A stretch of 64,000 nt of DNA. It comes from Mycobacterium sp. 050128 (GTDB taxonomy: Bacteria > Actinomycetota > Actinomycetes > Mycobacteriales > Mycobacteriaceae). The notes beneath the pieces were generated by a model, which made no database searches, had not been told where the DNA came from, and saw only the letters and a list, made by a program, of their open reading frames with translations. Both the position numbers and the translations under genes were made by a program. Below, piece after piece: positions 8,926 to 17,692 of this stretch. The stretch lies in contig NZ_JAZGLW010000001.1 of NCBI RefSeq assembly GCF_036409155.1, positions 496,001 to 560,000 on the forward strand, written 5' to 3'. Positions within the stretch are counted from its first letter, which is position 1. Every line of letters begins with the position of its first letter.

Positions 8926-9464
8926 GACTGGCCCCCATCGTTGACCTGTGCCGCCAGCCGCAGCGCGCGATGTTGAAGCACCTTGGCGTTGGCGACGCTG
9001 ATTCCAAGTTCCGCGGCTGACTCCTTGATTGAATTGCCTTGCAGAAAACGTAGTTCCAGGATTTGGCGATAGCGGTCGGGCAGGCTTTCGAGAACGTGGG
9101 CGACCCGCGCCGGCGCGTTGCTGATCGCTTCCTCGCTATCGGGTGGTTGCTCGATGTCCTCCTCGATCGAGGTTATCTCCCGTCCCAGGGTCTCGCGCCA
9201 GTGTGCGGCCAGCACCGTTCGCGCCGTGGCGCGCAGGTATGCGCGCACCTCACCGACGCTCGCGGTCAGCCGTAGCGGCCGCAGTGCGGCGAGGAACACC
9301 TCGGCGGTGAGATCCTCGGCGTCCGCCCGGTTGCCCACCCGGGCGAACAGCGTCCGGTACACCCAGTCCGCGTTGTCGGAGTACACGGCTTCCCAGTCGG
9401 TGTAGCCGTCATTAGGGACCGCGCGTAGGGGGCGCGGGCCCGCGGGTTCGTTTTGTGACGTCAC
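8922..9464 (-). CDS. ECF-type RNA polymerase sigma factor
   Basis: A 180-residue sigma-70 family protein. Region 2 is around residues 25-90 (WVYRTLFARVGNRADAEDLT, then AYLRATARTVLAAHW) and region 4 helix-turn-helix is around 120-170 (LPDRYRQILELRFLQGNSIKE, then a typical helix). A GTG start at 9464 is preceded by GAGGGAGA. No classical zinc anti-sigma gene is next to it. The overlapping downstream gene encodes a Rieske protein instead. It is not SigL, which lies at 20979. Confidence 0.9.
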   Translation of the reverse strand: MTSQNEPAGPRPLRAVPNDGYTDWEAVYSDNADWVYRTLFARVGNRADAEDLTAEVFLAALRPLRLTASVGEVRAYLRATARTVLAAHWRETLGREITSIEEDIEQPPDSEEAISNAPARVAHVLESLPDRYRQILELRFLQGNSIKESAAELGISVANAKVLQHRALRLAAQVNDGGQS

Positions 9465-9507
9465 ATGTCTCCCTCACCCGATCAATATCAGCGGGGGTTA
9501 CACGCGG

Positions 9508-10935
9508 TCAGGGCGCGGCGAGCGAAGATTCATCGACGACCAGCCCGTCGAGCTTCGCCGCGGTGGCGGACAGGACTGTTTTGGCCACGCCGAGGATGCG
9601 CTCGCGCACCCGGGGTTTGGCCGAGGCCGGCGGCAGCAGCTGGCCCACCAGGTGACCGAAGAGATCCAGGCGCGAGTCGGACAGCCAGGCGGTCAGGTCG
9701 GGGTCGTCGAACCAGCGCAGTTGATTGCTGTAGTCGGCCAGCGCGATGCGCAGCCAGTCCAGATCGGTGTCGGGGTGCGGCAGCGGCACACACAGCCGGT
9801 TGCGCGTTGCGTCATCTGGATAGGCCGCCTCCAGGTGGGCGATCAGCGAGGCGCTGAATATCTGCTGGCAACCCCGCACGCTTTGCAGTGTGATGCGTCC
9901 GGGAGCGAAAATCGTTCTGGCGGGACGCTTTTCGGCCCCGTCGGCGGTGCAGTCGATGTAGAGTGCGCCCCCGTCCATCGCCACGTCGCCGCCCTCGAGG
10001 ACCATCTTGTCGTCCTCGTTGTCCTTCTCAATGGCCAGCAGGTGGCCCTTGCGCACGATATCGCCGATGCGACGCAGCTGGTCCAGCTCGGCCCGGGTGA
10101 CGGTCGCGCAGCGGTACATCGTGGGGCGCACCGCCGGGTCTACCCGCAGCAGGGTGCCGGCCTCCTCGAGCCGGGCGAACAGGTCGTCGGGCGAGGCGGC
10201 GTCCCTGATCGCGCGCAGTTGCGCGATGAAGCCGGCTTTGATGCGGTCGGCGAACGGTTGCCCGGGCTGCATCGTGGCGCGATCCAGCAGCCAGGAGTCG
10301 CGCGGCATGACCCAGGTCAACCGGTCCGGCGCCACGCCGTGGCCAAGCAGCCACAGGCAGGTGTCGATGCCCGTCTTGCCGGACCCGACGATGACGTAGC
10401 GCTCGTGGGCGGCACGGCCCGGCAGGTCGTTGGGTGGGACGCAGGCGATGCCGGGCGCGACCGGATACGGCGGCGGGCGCATCGCGGGCACCATCACTCG
10501 CATGTAGGTGGCATCGACCACCCGGCGGGCCACCTCGACGGTGTACTCGTCGCCGGCCAGTGTGGCGAAGCGGCCGTCACCGAGGTACTCGCTCATCGGG
10601 AAATAGCGGACCCGCCCGGTCGGCACCAGCTGCTGGCGCATGACGTGGTCGTAATAGGCGCAGACTTCGCCGGCGGTCGCCAGCTCGTAGAGCCCCTGGT
10701 TCCAGCCGGCCCGGTCGATGGTGTCGCGGCCCAGCCGCAGCGAGTTGACGCCGTAGAACACCGATGGCTGATGCAAACGGACGAACGGGTAGGCGGTGGT
10801 CCAATGCCCGCCCGGCGCGTCGTTGCGGTCCACCACCACGACGCTGGCCTCCGTCTCCGTGACCAGCGTGTCGATGAACGCCATGCCCATGGCGCCCGCG
10901 CCAATGACCAGGTAATCGGCCTCGATCGTATGCAT
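9508..10935 (-). CDS. FAD/NAD(P)-binding oxidoreductase (flavin monooxygenase-like)
   Basis: A 475-residue protein. The N-terminal Rossmann FAD motif is GAGAMGMAF at residues ~12-20, followed by an Asp-ending strand (VVVVDRNDAPGGHW). A second dinucleotide motif, VGSGKTGIDT, sits near residue 185. This resembles two-dinucleotide-domain flavoproteins, but the substrate is not evident. It is transcribed away from mmsA and ends 43 bp before the ECF sigma gene on the same strand, so it may be the first gene of that operon. The very long plus-strand frame across it is an antisense artefact. Confidence 0.82.
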   Translation of the reverse strand: MHTIEADYLVIGAGAMGMAFIDTLVTETEASVVVVDRNDAPGGHWTTAYPFVRLHQPSVFYGVNSLRLGRDTIDRAGWNQGLYELATAGEVCAYYDHVMRQQLVPTGRVRYFPMSEYLGDGRFATLAGDEYTVEVARRVVDATYMRVMVPAMRPPPYPVAPGIACVPPNDLPGRAAHERYVIVGSGKTGIDTCLWLLGHGVAPDRLTWVMPRDSWLLDRATMQPGQPFADRIKAGFIAQLRAIRDAASPDDLFARLEEAGTLLRVDPAVRPTMYRCATVTRAELDQLRRIGDIVRKGHLLAIEKDNEDDKMVLEGGDVAMDGGALYIDCTADGAEKRPARTIFAPGRITLQSVRGCQQIFSASLIAHLEAAYPDDATRNRLCVPLPHPDTDLDWLRIALADYSNQLRWFDDPDLTAWLSDSRLDLFGHLVGQLLPPASAKPRVRERILGVAKTVLSATAAKLDGLVVDESSLAAP

Positions 10936-10979
10936 ACCGGCTCAACGCTAACCCGCGTTGTCCGCGCAGGTAACCCACC

Positions 10980-11009
10980 TTGCCAAGGTCAGAACGCGGT
11001 TACTAGGAT
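10980..11009 (+). promoter_or_regulatory. Candidate SigA-type promoter of mmsA, with adjacent inverted repeat
   Basis: -35 TTGCCA (10980-10985), 18-bp spacer and -10 TAGGAT (11004-11009), about 46 bp before the mmsA ATG. An inverted repeat GGATA-n6-TATCC (11006-11021) overlaps the -10 and the predicted start site, suggesting an operator. Seen by eye only. Confidence 0.4.
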
Positions 11010-11055
11010 ATGCAAGTATCCGCTTAAGCACTGGAACAAGACCCAAGGGCACCCC

Positions 11056-12588
11056 ATGACCACACAGATCCCGCACTTCATCGACGGGAAGCGCGTCGCC
11101 GGCCAATCCACCCGCACGGCCGATGTCTTCAACCCCAGCACCGGTGAGGTGCAGGCAAAGGTCCCGATGGCGTCGGCGGCCGACATCGACACCGCGGTCG
11201 CCTCGGCGGTCGAGGCCCAAAAGGGCTGGGCCGCAACGAACCCGCAGCGCCGCGCCCGGGTGATGATGAAGTTCATCGAGCTGGTCAACAGCAAGATGGA
11301 CGAGCTGGCCGAATTGCTGTCGCTCGAGCACGGCAAGACAGTGCCCGACGCACGTGGCGACATTCAGCGCGGCATCGAGGTGATCGAGTTCGCCATCGGC
11401 ATCCCGCATCTGCTCAAGGGCGAATACAGCGAGGGCGCCGGCCCGGGCATCGACGTCTACTCGCTGCGCCAGCCCCTGGGCGTGGTCGCGGGCATCACCC
11501 CGTTCAACTTCCCGGCGATGATTCCGCTGTGGAAGGCCGGGCCCGCCCTGGCGTGTGGAAACGCGTTCGTGCTCAAGCCAAGTGAGCGCGACCCATCGGT
11601 GCCGGTGCGCCTGGCCGAACTCTTCCTCGAGGCCGGTCTGCCGCCCGGGGTGTTCCAGGTCGTGCACGGCGACAAGGAAGCCGTCGACGCGATCCTGCAC
11701 CATCCCGACATCAAGGCCGTCGGCTTCGTCGGCAGCTCCGACATCGCGCACTACATCTACTCGACGGCCGCGGCCAACGACAAGCGGTCGCAGTGCTTCG
11801 GCGGCGCCAAAAACCACATGATCGTGATGCCCGACGCCGACCTCGACCAGGCCGTCGACGCGCTGATCGGCGCCGGGTACGGCAGCGCCGGCGAGCGTTG
11901 CATGGCGATCAGCGTCGCGGTGCCCGTCGGCGAGCAGACCGCGGATCGGTTGCGCGCCAGGCTGGTTGAGCGGATCAACCAGCTGCGGGTGGGCCACAGC
12001 CTGGACCCGAAGGCCGACTACGGCCCGCTGGTCACCGAGGCCGCGCTGGCCCGGGTGCGCAACTACATCGACCAGGGTGTGGAAGCCGGGGCCGAGATCG
12101 TGGTCGACGGCCGCGAACGCCGCAGCGATGAATTGACGTATGGGCTCCCAGAAGGCACAGCCAGCCTGGAGGGCGGCTTCTTCATCGGGCCGACCCTGTT
12201 CGATCATGTGACCACCGACATGTCGATCTACACCGACGAGATCTTCGGGCCGGTGTTGTGCATCGTGCGGGCACACGACTACGAGGAGGCCTTGCGCCTG
12301 CCGTCGGAGCACGAGTACGGCAACGGTGTCGCGATCTTCACCCGCGACGGGGATGCCGCGCGCGATTTCGTGGCACGCGTCGAAGTGGGCATGGTCGGTG
12401 TCAACGTGCCGATCCCGGTGCCGGTGGCCTATCACACCTTCGGCGGCTGGAAGCGCTCCGGCTTCGGCGACCTCAACCAACACGGCCCGGCGTCGATCCA
12501 GTTCTACACCAAGGTGAAGACCGTGACGTCGCGCTGGCCATCCGGGATCAAGGACGGCGCCGAATTCGTCATCCCGACAATGGATTAG
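11056..12588 (+). CDS. mmsA: Methylmalonate-semialdehyde dehydrogenase (CoA-acylating)
   Basis: Converts (S)-methylmalonate semialdehyde, NAD+ and CoA to propionyl-CoA in valine and thymine catabolism. The 510-residue aldehyde dehydrogenase-fold protein has GITPFNFPAMIPLWK (NAD-binding), a catalytic Cys282 in YGSAGERCMAIS, and the C-terminal FGGWKRSGFGD. Length and sequence match mycobacterial MmsA (Rv0753c) from memory. ATG 11056 follows AAGGGC. The frame stays open far upstream, but that part is antisense to the FAD oxidoreductase. It is first in an operon with fadE9 and mmsB. Confidence 0.96.
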   Translation: MTTQIPHFIDGKRVAGQSTRTADVFNPSTGEVQAKVPMASAADIDTAVASAVEAQKGWAATNPQRRARVMMKFIELVNSKMDELAELLSLEHGKTVPDARGDIQRGIEVIEFAIGIPHLLKGEYSEGAGPGIDVYSLRQPLGVVAGITPFNFPAMIPLWKAGPALACGNAFVLKPSERDPSVPVRLAELFLEAGLPPGVFQVVHGDKEAVDAILHHPDIKAVGFVGSSDIAHYIYSTAAANDKRSQCFGGAKNHMIVMPDADLDQAVDALIGAGYGSAGERCMAISVAVPVGEQTADRLRARLVERINQLRVGHSLDPKADYGPLVTEAALARVRNYIDQGVEAGAEIVVDGRERRSDELTYGLPEGTASLEGGFFIGPTLFDHVTTDMSIYTDEIFGPVLCIVRAHDYEEALRLPSEHEYGNGVAIFTRDGDAARDFVARVEVGMVGVNVPIPVPVAYHTFGGWKRSGFGDLNQHGPASIQFYTKVKTVTSRWPSGIKDGAEFVIPTMD

Positions 12589-12592
12589 GTCC

Positions 12593-13762
12593 ATGTTCGC
12601 CCTGAACGACGACGAACGGGTCATCACCGAGACGGCAGCGGCATTCGCTGCCAAGCGGATTGCTCCGTATGCCCTGGAATGGGAAGCGGCGCAGCACTTC
12701 CCGACCGATGTCTTGCGGGAAGCCGCCGAGCTCGGCATGGCGGCGATCTACTGCCGCGAGGACGTCGGCGGCAGCGGGCTGCGCCGCCTCGACGGGGTGC
12801 GGATCTTCGAGCAGTTGGCCATCGCCGATCCCACCACCGCCGCGTTCCTGTCCATCCACAACATGTGCGCGTGGATGATCGACAGCTTCGGCACCGACGA
12901 GCAACGCAAGGAATGGATTCCGCGGCTGGCGCCGATGGACGTCATCGCCAGCTACTGCTTGACCGAACCCGGCGCCGGATCCGATGCCAGCGCGTTGAGC
13001 ACCCGTGCGGTCGCCCACGGCGGCGACTATGTGCTCGACGGCGTCAAGCAGTTCATCTCGGGCGCGGGCGCGTCGGATGTCTACGTGGTGATGGCCCGCA
13101 CCGGCGGCGAGGGACCGCGCGGTATTTCGGCCTTCATCGTCGAAAAGGGCACGCCGGGGCTGAGTTTCGGCGCTCTTGAGGAGAAGATGGGCTGGCACGC
13201 CCAGCCGACCGCACAGGTGATCCTAGAGGGCGTGCGGATTCCCGCCGACGCAATGCTGGGCGGCGCCGAGGGCGAGGGCGCCGGCTTCGGCATTGCGATG
13301 AACGGCCTCAACGGCGGCCGGCTCAACATCGCGGCGTGCTCGCTCGGCGGCGCGCAGTCTGCCTTCGACAAGGCGGGGGCCTACGTGCGCGAGCGGCAGG
13401 CGTTCGGCTCGGCACTGCTCGACGAGCCAACCATCCGTTTCACCCTGGCCGACATGGCCACCGGGCTGGAGACCTCACGACTGATGTTGTGGCGGGCGGC
13501 AAGCGCACTGGACGCCGGCGACCCCGACAAGGTCGAGCTGTGCGCGATGGCCAAACGCTACGTCACCGACACCTGCTTCGACGTCGCGGACAAGGCGCTG
13601 CAACTCCACGGCGGCTACGGCTACCTGCGCGAGTATGGTCTGGAAAAGATCGTCCGCGATCTTCGGGTTCACCGAATCCTGGAGGGGACCAACGAAATCA
13701 TGCGGGTGGTCATCGGTCGTGCCGAGGCCGGCCGATTCAGGGCTTCTCAAGCCACCGGTTAG
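12593..13762 (+). CDS. fadE9: Acyl-CoA dehydrogenase FadE9 (isobutyryl-CoA dehydrogenase-like)
   Basis: A 389-residue acyl-CoA dehydrogenase. The family signatures are YCLTEPGAGSDASAL (FAD/substrate binding) and a C-terminal LQLHGGYGYLREY. A candidate catalytic Glu is in ILEGTNEIMR (residue ~364). It starts 4 bp after mmsA. Being between mmsA and mmsB, its expected reaction is isobutyryl-CoA to methacrylyl-CoA in valine breakdown. This is pathway inference, as the sequence alone gives only the family. Confidence 0.93.
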   Translation: MFALNDDERVITETAAAFAAKRIAPYALEWEAAQHFPTDVLREAAELGMAAIYCREDVGGSGLRRLDGVRIFEQLAIADPTTAAFLSIHNMCAWMIDSFGTDEQRKEWIPRLAPMDVIASYCLTEPGAGSDASALSTRAVAHGGDYVLDGVKQFISGAGASDVYVVMARTGGEGPRGISAFIVEKGTPGLSFGALEEKMGWHAQPTAQVILEGVRIPADAMLGGAEGEGAGFGIAMNGLNGGRLNIAACSLGGAQSAFDKAGAYVRERQAFGSALLDEPTIRFTLADMATGLETSRLMLWRAASALDAGDPDKVELCAMAKRYVTDTCFDVADKALQLHGGYGYLREYGLEKIVRDLRVHRILEGTNEIMRVVIGRAEAGRFRASQATG

Positions 13763-13772
13763 AAAGGCAGCA

Positions 13773-14660
13773 ATGACGGAGCATCTGACGGTGGCTTTCC
13801 TGGGGCTGGGCAACATGGGCGCGCCGATGGCGGCCAACCTTGTCGCCGCCAACCACGCGGTGCGCGGATTCGACCCGGTGCCCGCGGCCCTGGCCGCGGC
13901 AACCTCGGCCGGCGTCACCGGTTTCGGCAGCGCCTCCGAAGCGGTGGCCGGCGCGGACGTGGTCATCACGATGCTGCCCAACGGCGAGTTGGTCAAACGC
14001 TGCTACGCCGAGGTGCTGCCGGCCGCGCGCGCCGGCGCGCTGTTCATCGACAGCTCCACGATCTCGGTCGACGACGCCCGGGAAGTTCATGCGCAGGCCA
14101 AGGAACACGGCGTCGCGCAGCTGGACGCCCCGGTCTCCGGCGGGGTGAAAGGTGCCGTCGCCGGAACGCTGGCATTCATGGTCGGCGGCGAGGAAGACGC
14201 GGTGCAGCGAGCGCGCCGAGTGCTAGAACCCATGGCGGGCAAGATCATTCACTGCGGCGCCGCCGGGGCCGGGCAGGCCGCCAAGGTGTGCAACAACATG
14301 GTGCTGGCCGTGCAACAGATCGCGATCGGCGAGGCATTCGTCCTGGCCGAGCGACTCGGGCTGTCGGCGCAATCGCTGTTCGACGTGATTACCGGCGCGA
14401 CCGGCAACTGCTGGGCCGTGCACACCAATTGCCCTGTGCCGGGCCCGGTTCCGACTTCGCCGGCCAACAACGACTTCAAGCCCGGTTTCGCGACCGCGTT
14501 GATGAACAAGGACCTGGGACTGGCGATGGACGCGGTGTCGTCGACGGGTTCGGCCGCGCCGCTGGGCAAGCACGCCGCCGAGATCTACGCTGCGTTTATC
14601 GCGTCCGACGCCTCCCACGGCGCCTTGGACTTCAGCGCGGTGATCGAGGCGCTGCGCTAG
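13773..14660 (+). CDS. mmsB: 3-hydroxyisobutyrate dehydrogenase
   Basis: Oxidises 3-hydroxyisobutyrate to methylmalonate semialdehyde, feeding MmsA. The 295-residue beta-hydroxyacid dehydrogenase has the N-terminal dinucleotide motif FLGLGNMGAPMA, substrate loop DAPVSGG and catalytic Lys in GQAAKVCNNM. The start at ATG 13773 is preceded by AGAAAGG, 10 bp after fadE9. The longer frame from 13635 lies inside fadE9 and was not used. Confidence 0.95.
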   Translation: MTEHLTVAFLGLGNMGAPMAANLVAANHAVRGFDPVPAALAAATSAGVTGFGSASEAVAGADVVITMLPNGELVKRCYAEVLPAARAGALFIDSSTISVDDAREVHAQAKEHGVAQLDAPVSGGVKGAVAGTLAFMVGGEEDAVQRARRVLEPMAGKIIHCGAAGAGQAAKVCNNMVLAVQQIAIGEAFVLAERLGLSAQSLFDVITGATGNCWAVHTNCPVPGPVPTSPANNDFKPGFATALMNKDLGLAMDAVSSTGSAAPLGKHAAEIYAAFIASDASHGALDFSAVIEALR

Positions 14661-14704
14661 GAGGATCGGTCTTCCGCAATGCGGTTGTCAGAAAGGGGCA
14701 TTCG

Positions 14705-15073
14705 ATGATCGAAGTGCTGGACGACATGCCGGCCGGGGTCACCGGCATCCGCGTATCGGGCCGGTTGAACGGTGACGATCTGCGCGACTTCAAGCCCGCC
14801 ATGGAAGGGCTCGTGAGCGGCGACGAGATCAGGATCGTCGAGGTCATCGCGCCCGACTACGAGGGCTTCGGCCCCGGCGGCCTGGTCGAGGACCTCAAGC
14901 TGGGCCTCGGCAGCGTATTCAAGCATCACTCGGCGTTCAAGCGAATCGCGGTCGTGTCCGACAAGGAGTGGGTCGCCCATACCCTGCACGCGCTGGCATG
15001 GATGGTCCCGGGCGAGATTGCCGTGTTCGGGCTCGACGACCTCGAGCGCGCCAAACAGTGGGCCGCCGGCTAG
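14705..15073 (+). CDS. SpoIIAA-like (STAS-fold) protein
   Basis: A 122-residue protein of the SpoIIAA-like family: MIEVLDDMPAGVTGIRVSGR at the start, then alternating strands and helices including GPGGLVEDLKLGLG and a FKRIAVVSDKEWV strand. Such proteins have a STAS/CRAL-TRIO-like fold of uncertain function and are thought to bind lipids or act at membranes. It follows mmsB by 44 bp with AGAAAGGGG upstream of ATG 14705. It meets the MarR gene tail to tail with a 4-bp overlap. Confidence 0.75.
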   Translation: MIEVLDDMPAGVTGIRVSGRLNGDDLRDFKPAMEGLVSGDEIRIVEVIAPDYEGFGPGGLVEDLKLGLGSVFKHHSAFKRIAVVSDKEWVAHTLHALAWMVPGEIAVFGLDDLERAKQWAAG

Positions 15074-15570
15074 AAGTCACCGGCGTTGCGGCGCAACGTT
15101 TCAATCGCGGACACCAGCGCCTGCGATTCGGCGGTTTGCATGCCGATGTCGGCGAACACCTGCTCGTTGAGTGTGACGGTGGCGTCCTCGACAGTGGACC
15201 GCCCAAGCTCGGTGATCTGCACCAGCGTCGTGCGCCCATCGGTGGGGTGCGGCACCCGCTGAACCAGCCCGTCGGCCTCCAGCCGGCGGATCGCGTGGCT
15301 GACGCTGGTGACGTGGACCTGCAGTCGGTCGGACGCCTTGGTGATGGGCAGCGCCCCGGTCCGGCTGAACGCGAGCAGCCGCAGCAACTCGTAGCGCGAG
15401 AAACTCAGGTCATACGGCCGTAGCGCCGTCTCTACCCGTGCCAGCAGGATTTGATGCGCACGCATCACCGACGTCACCGCGACCATGCCCTGCGACACAT
15501 CGCCCCAGCCGGCACGTTCCCAGTTGGTGCGTGCGGCGGCGATCGGGTCGCGCTTCTTATCGGGGGCCAC
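15070..15570 (-). CDS. MarR-family transcriptional regulator
   Basis: A 166-residue winged-helix regulator. The winged-helix core (residues ~55-120) contains LSFSRYELLRLLAFSR, a recognition helix around HVTSVSHAIRRLE, and the wing VPHPTDGRTTLVQIT with the MarR-typical Asp-Gly-Arg. It resembles Rv0737, which also neighbours sigL-rslA in M. tuberculosis (from memory). GTG start at 15570. A palindrome 9-26 bp upstream is a likely autoregulatory site. It ends a run of minus-strand genes that begins with sigL. Confidence 0.87.
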   Translation of the reverse strand: MAPDKKRDPIAAARTNWERAGWGDVSQGMVAVTSVMRAHQILLARVETALRPYDLSFSRYELLRLLAFSRTGALPITKASDRLQVHVTSVSHAIRRLEADGLVQRVPHPTDGRTTLVQITELGRSTVEDATVTLNEQVFADIGMQTAESQALVSAIETLRRNAGDF

Positions 15571-15578
15571 CCCTTTTC

Positions 15579-15596
15579 TTACCGCACTTGCGGCAA
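15579..15596. promoter_or_regulatory. Palindromic operator candidate for the MarR gene
   Basis: TTaCCGCA-CT-TGCGGcAA, an 18-bp imperfect palindrome with 5-bp inner arms and outer TT/AA, just upstream of the MarR GTG and downstream of the aminotransferase stop. Size and position fit a MarR dimer site. Confidence 0.45.
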
Positions 15597-15628
15597 AAGC
15601 GGGTCAACTGGCCCGATTCAGCGGGCGC

Positions 15629-16666
15629 CTATCTGCCCACCGCGGCCAGCACCGCGAGCGTGGATTCGCGGCTGCCCACGGTAATCCGCGCGCCAGCATC
15701 GGGATAACAGCGCACCCGCAGCCCGCTGTCGGCGAACACCTCACTCCACGGCCGGCCCTGCGCGTTCTTCGACGGCAGGTACATGAAGTTCGCGTGCGCG
15801 TCGGTCGTGTATATCCCCAGCGCGGACAGCCGCATTCGCAGATACCGCCGCTCGGAGGTGATCATCCGGATCCGTTGCAGCAGTTCGCCTTCAGCGTTGT
15901 AGGACGCCGCGACCGCCGGCAGACTGGTCATCGCGATACCGAACGGCAGCTGGTGCGACCACATCGTCGCGGCCAGCTCGGGCGCCGCCACCCCGTAGCC
16001 GATCCGCAGCCCGGCCAGCCCGTACGCTTTGGAAAACGTCCGTACCACAACCACATTGGGGAATCGACGCGCCAGCGCCGACACCTCGACCCGGTGTTCG
16101 GGTGCGGCGAATTCGATATACGCCTCGTCGAGCAGCACGATGGTGTCGCGACGCACCCGGCGCAGGAAGCGGAACAGGTGCGACGTCGGCTCCAGCGTGC
16201 CGGTGGGGTTGTGCGGCCGGCACAGCACCACAATGCGGGCACTCGCGGCCGCGTCGGCCAGCCGGTCGAGATCGTTGTGGCCGCCCTTGTTCAGCGGCAC
16301 CGTCACCGGGTTCAGCCGCGCCATCTGCGCGATGATCGGGTAGCCGTCGAAGGTGGGAGCCGACATGACCATCGTGTCGCCCGCAACGGTCAGTGCCTGC
16401 AGGGTCTGCAACACCACCCCCGTCGCGCCGGCGCCCAGCACCACCTGCTCCGAGCCGACTCCGATGCGATTCGCGATCAGATTGCGCAATCGCTCGGGCA
16501 GGAACTCCGGATACCGGTTGGCCGCGTCGATGGATTTGACCAACACCGATCGCACCGCGGGAAGTGGTGGGAACGGATTTTCGTTGAGCGACAACGCCAA
16601 TGGATCGACAGCATGCGGAACCGAGTCATCGACCTCCGCGGTGGCGGAGCTTACGAGTGGTTGCAT
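15629..16666 (-). CDS. PLP-dependent aminotransferase (HisC-like, fold type I)
   Basis: A 345-residue class I/II aminotransferase related to histidinol-phosphate and aromatic aminotransferases. Features are SLNENPFPPLP near residue 28, PHNPTG (150-155), LLDEAYIEF (178-186), and the PLP Lys213 in TFSKAYGLAGLRIGY. The start ATG overlaps the KAS III stop (TGATG). It is the last gene of the four-gene cluster behind the SigL-type promoter. In context it may aminate the ketone made by the ThDP and KAS III-like enzymes rather than act in histidine synthesis. That is inference. Confidence 0.87.
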   Translation of the reverse strand: MQPLVSSATAEVDDSVPHAVDPLALSLNENPFPPLPAVRSVLVKSIDAANRYPEFLPERLRNLIANRIGVGSEQVVLGAGATGVVLQTLQALTVAGDTMVMSAPTFDGYPIIAQMARLNPVTVPLNKGGHNDLDRLADAAASARIVVLCRPHNPTGTLEPTSHLFRFLRRVRRDTIVLLDEAYIEFAAPEHRVEVSALARRFPNVVVVRTFSKAYGLAGLRIGYGVAAPELAATMWSHQLPFGIAMTSLPAVAASYNAEGELLQRIRMITSERRYLRMRLSALGIYTTDAHANFMYLPSKNAQGRPWSEVFADSGLRVRCYPDAGARITVGSRESTLAVLAAVGR

Positions 16667-17685
16667 CAGGCTCGACCGCCCCAGCGCACCGCCGCCGCAC
16701 CGGCGAAGTCGCCGGCGTGGGCGAAGCCCGCCATCAGCACCACATCACCGGACTTGAGCTGGCCGTCGGATATCGCGCGATCCAGATTGATCGGGATCCC
16801 GGCGCCGAACAGGTTGCCGCACTCCTCAAAGGTGTCCCGGTGCCGTTCCGGTGGCAACTCGAGCGCGTCACGCCAGTTGCGCAGAAACGCCCTGTTCGGT
16901 TGATTGGTGACCATCAGATCAATGTCTTTGGTGGACAATCCGATTCGGTCACAGACCGCGTACGCCACCTCGGGAACCTGCCGGTTGCCGCGGGCCAGCA
17001 CCTTGGTGATCTTGCTTTCGGTGAAGCCGATGCTGCCCTCGCCGGGGCCGGCCTGCCACCACTTGCGCGGCGGGTCGTAGGAAAGCGTCATCTCTCCCGC
17101 GTATTCGCCGAAGGTGCGGCACTCGACATCGAGGATCGGCGACTCGTCGCCCACCGTGACGAGTCCGACCGCCGCCCCGTCACCGGGCACGGCCGACTGC
17201 GCCTTGCAGCGAATCGTCGGCTGATCGAAGAACTGCCCGGCCGCGTTCTGCGCGATCGCGATCAGCGCGGTGTGTCCTTCACCGGATGCCAGCAGTTTGC
17301 GGGCCACGTTGAGCGCCAACACAAATGCCGCACAGCCACCGTTGTTCAGGTCGAGCACCCACGACGGTCGCAGGCCCAGCCGGTGCGCAATGCCGCCGCC
17401 TTGCCCGTAGAACGCCATGTCGGGCACCTGAGTGTGGGTGATCAGCACGTCGGCGCCTTCGACGACGTCGTGGCCGTGCCGCTCGACGAGTCCCTGCGCC
17501 GCGCGTTCGATCATGTCGATCGAACTCTCGTCCGGCGCAACGTGATGGCGAAACTTCGGAGCCCGGAACATGACGTTCTCCCGGAGCTCGTCGGATTCGG
17601 CGAACTGTGCGTAGTACTCGGCGGGGATCGGCTCGCCGGGCAGATAGGTGGAGACGTCGATCAGGCTGACGGTTCGGTTACCCAT
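16666..17685 (-). CDS. Beta-ketoacyl-ACP synthase III-like protein lacking the catalytic His
   Basis: A 339-residue thiolase-fold protein of the FabH/KAS III type. The nucleophile Cys118 sits in LDLNNGGCAAF and the second oxyanion Asn291 in ECGNLFGAG. The position of the catalytic His (HQAN in FabH) reads NQPN (Asn261). Loss of that His argues against standard malonyl-ACP decarboxylating condensation and for acyl transfer or a variant condensation, as in some secondary-metabolite KAS III homologues. It starts 7 bp after the SRPBCC gene and overlaps the aminotransferase start. Confidence 0.85.
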   Translation of the reverse strand: MGNRTVSLIDVSTYLPGEPIPAEYYAQFAESDELRENVMFRAPKFRHHVAPDESSIDMIERAAQGLVERHGHDVVEGADVLITHTQVPDMAFYGQGGGIAHRLGLRPSWVLDLNNGGCAAFVLALNVARKLLASGEGHTALIAIAQNAAGQFFDQPTIRCKAQSAVPGDGAAVGLVTVGDESPILDVECRTFGEYAGEMTLSYDPPRKWWQAGPGEGSIGFTESKITKVLARGNRQVPEVAYAVCDRIGLSTKDIDLMVTNQPNRAFLRNWRDALELPPERHRDTFEECGNLFGAGIPINLDRAISDGQLKSGDVVLMAGFAHAGDFAGAAAVRWGGRA

Positions 17686-17692
17686 GATTCGC

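Noticed and set aside
9652..11055. Plus-strand frame of over 460 codons fused upstream of mmsA, suggesting a giant 978-residue protein
   Set aside because: It is antisense to the well-supported FAD oxidoreductase, has low-complexity composition typical of high-GC shadow frames, and the mmsA start at 11056 has homologue and RBS support.
12258..12605. Overlapping plus-strand frame at the mmsA 3' end
   Set aside because: Frame-shifted shadow of mmsA with no independent support.
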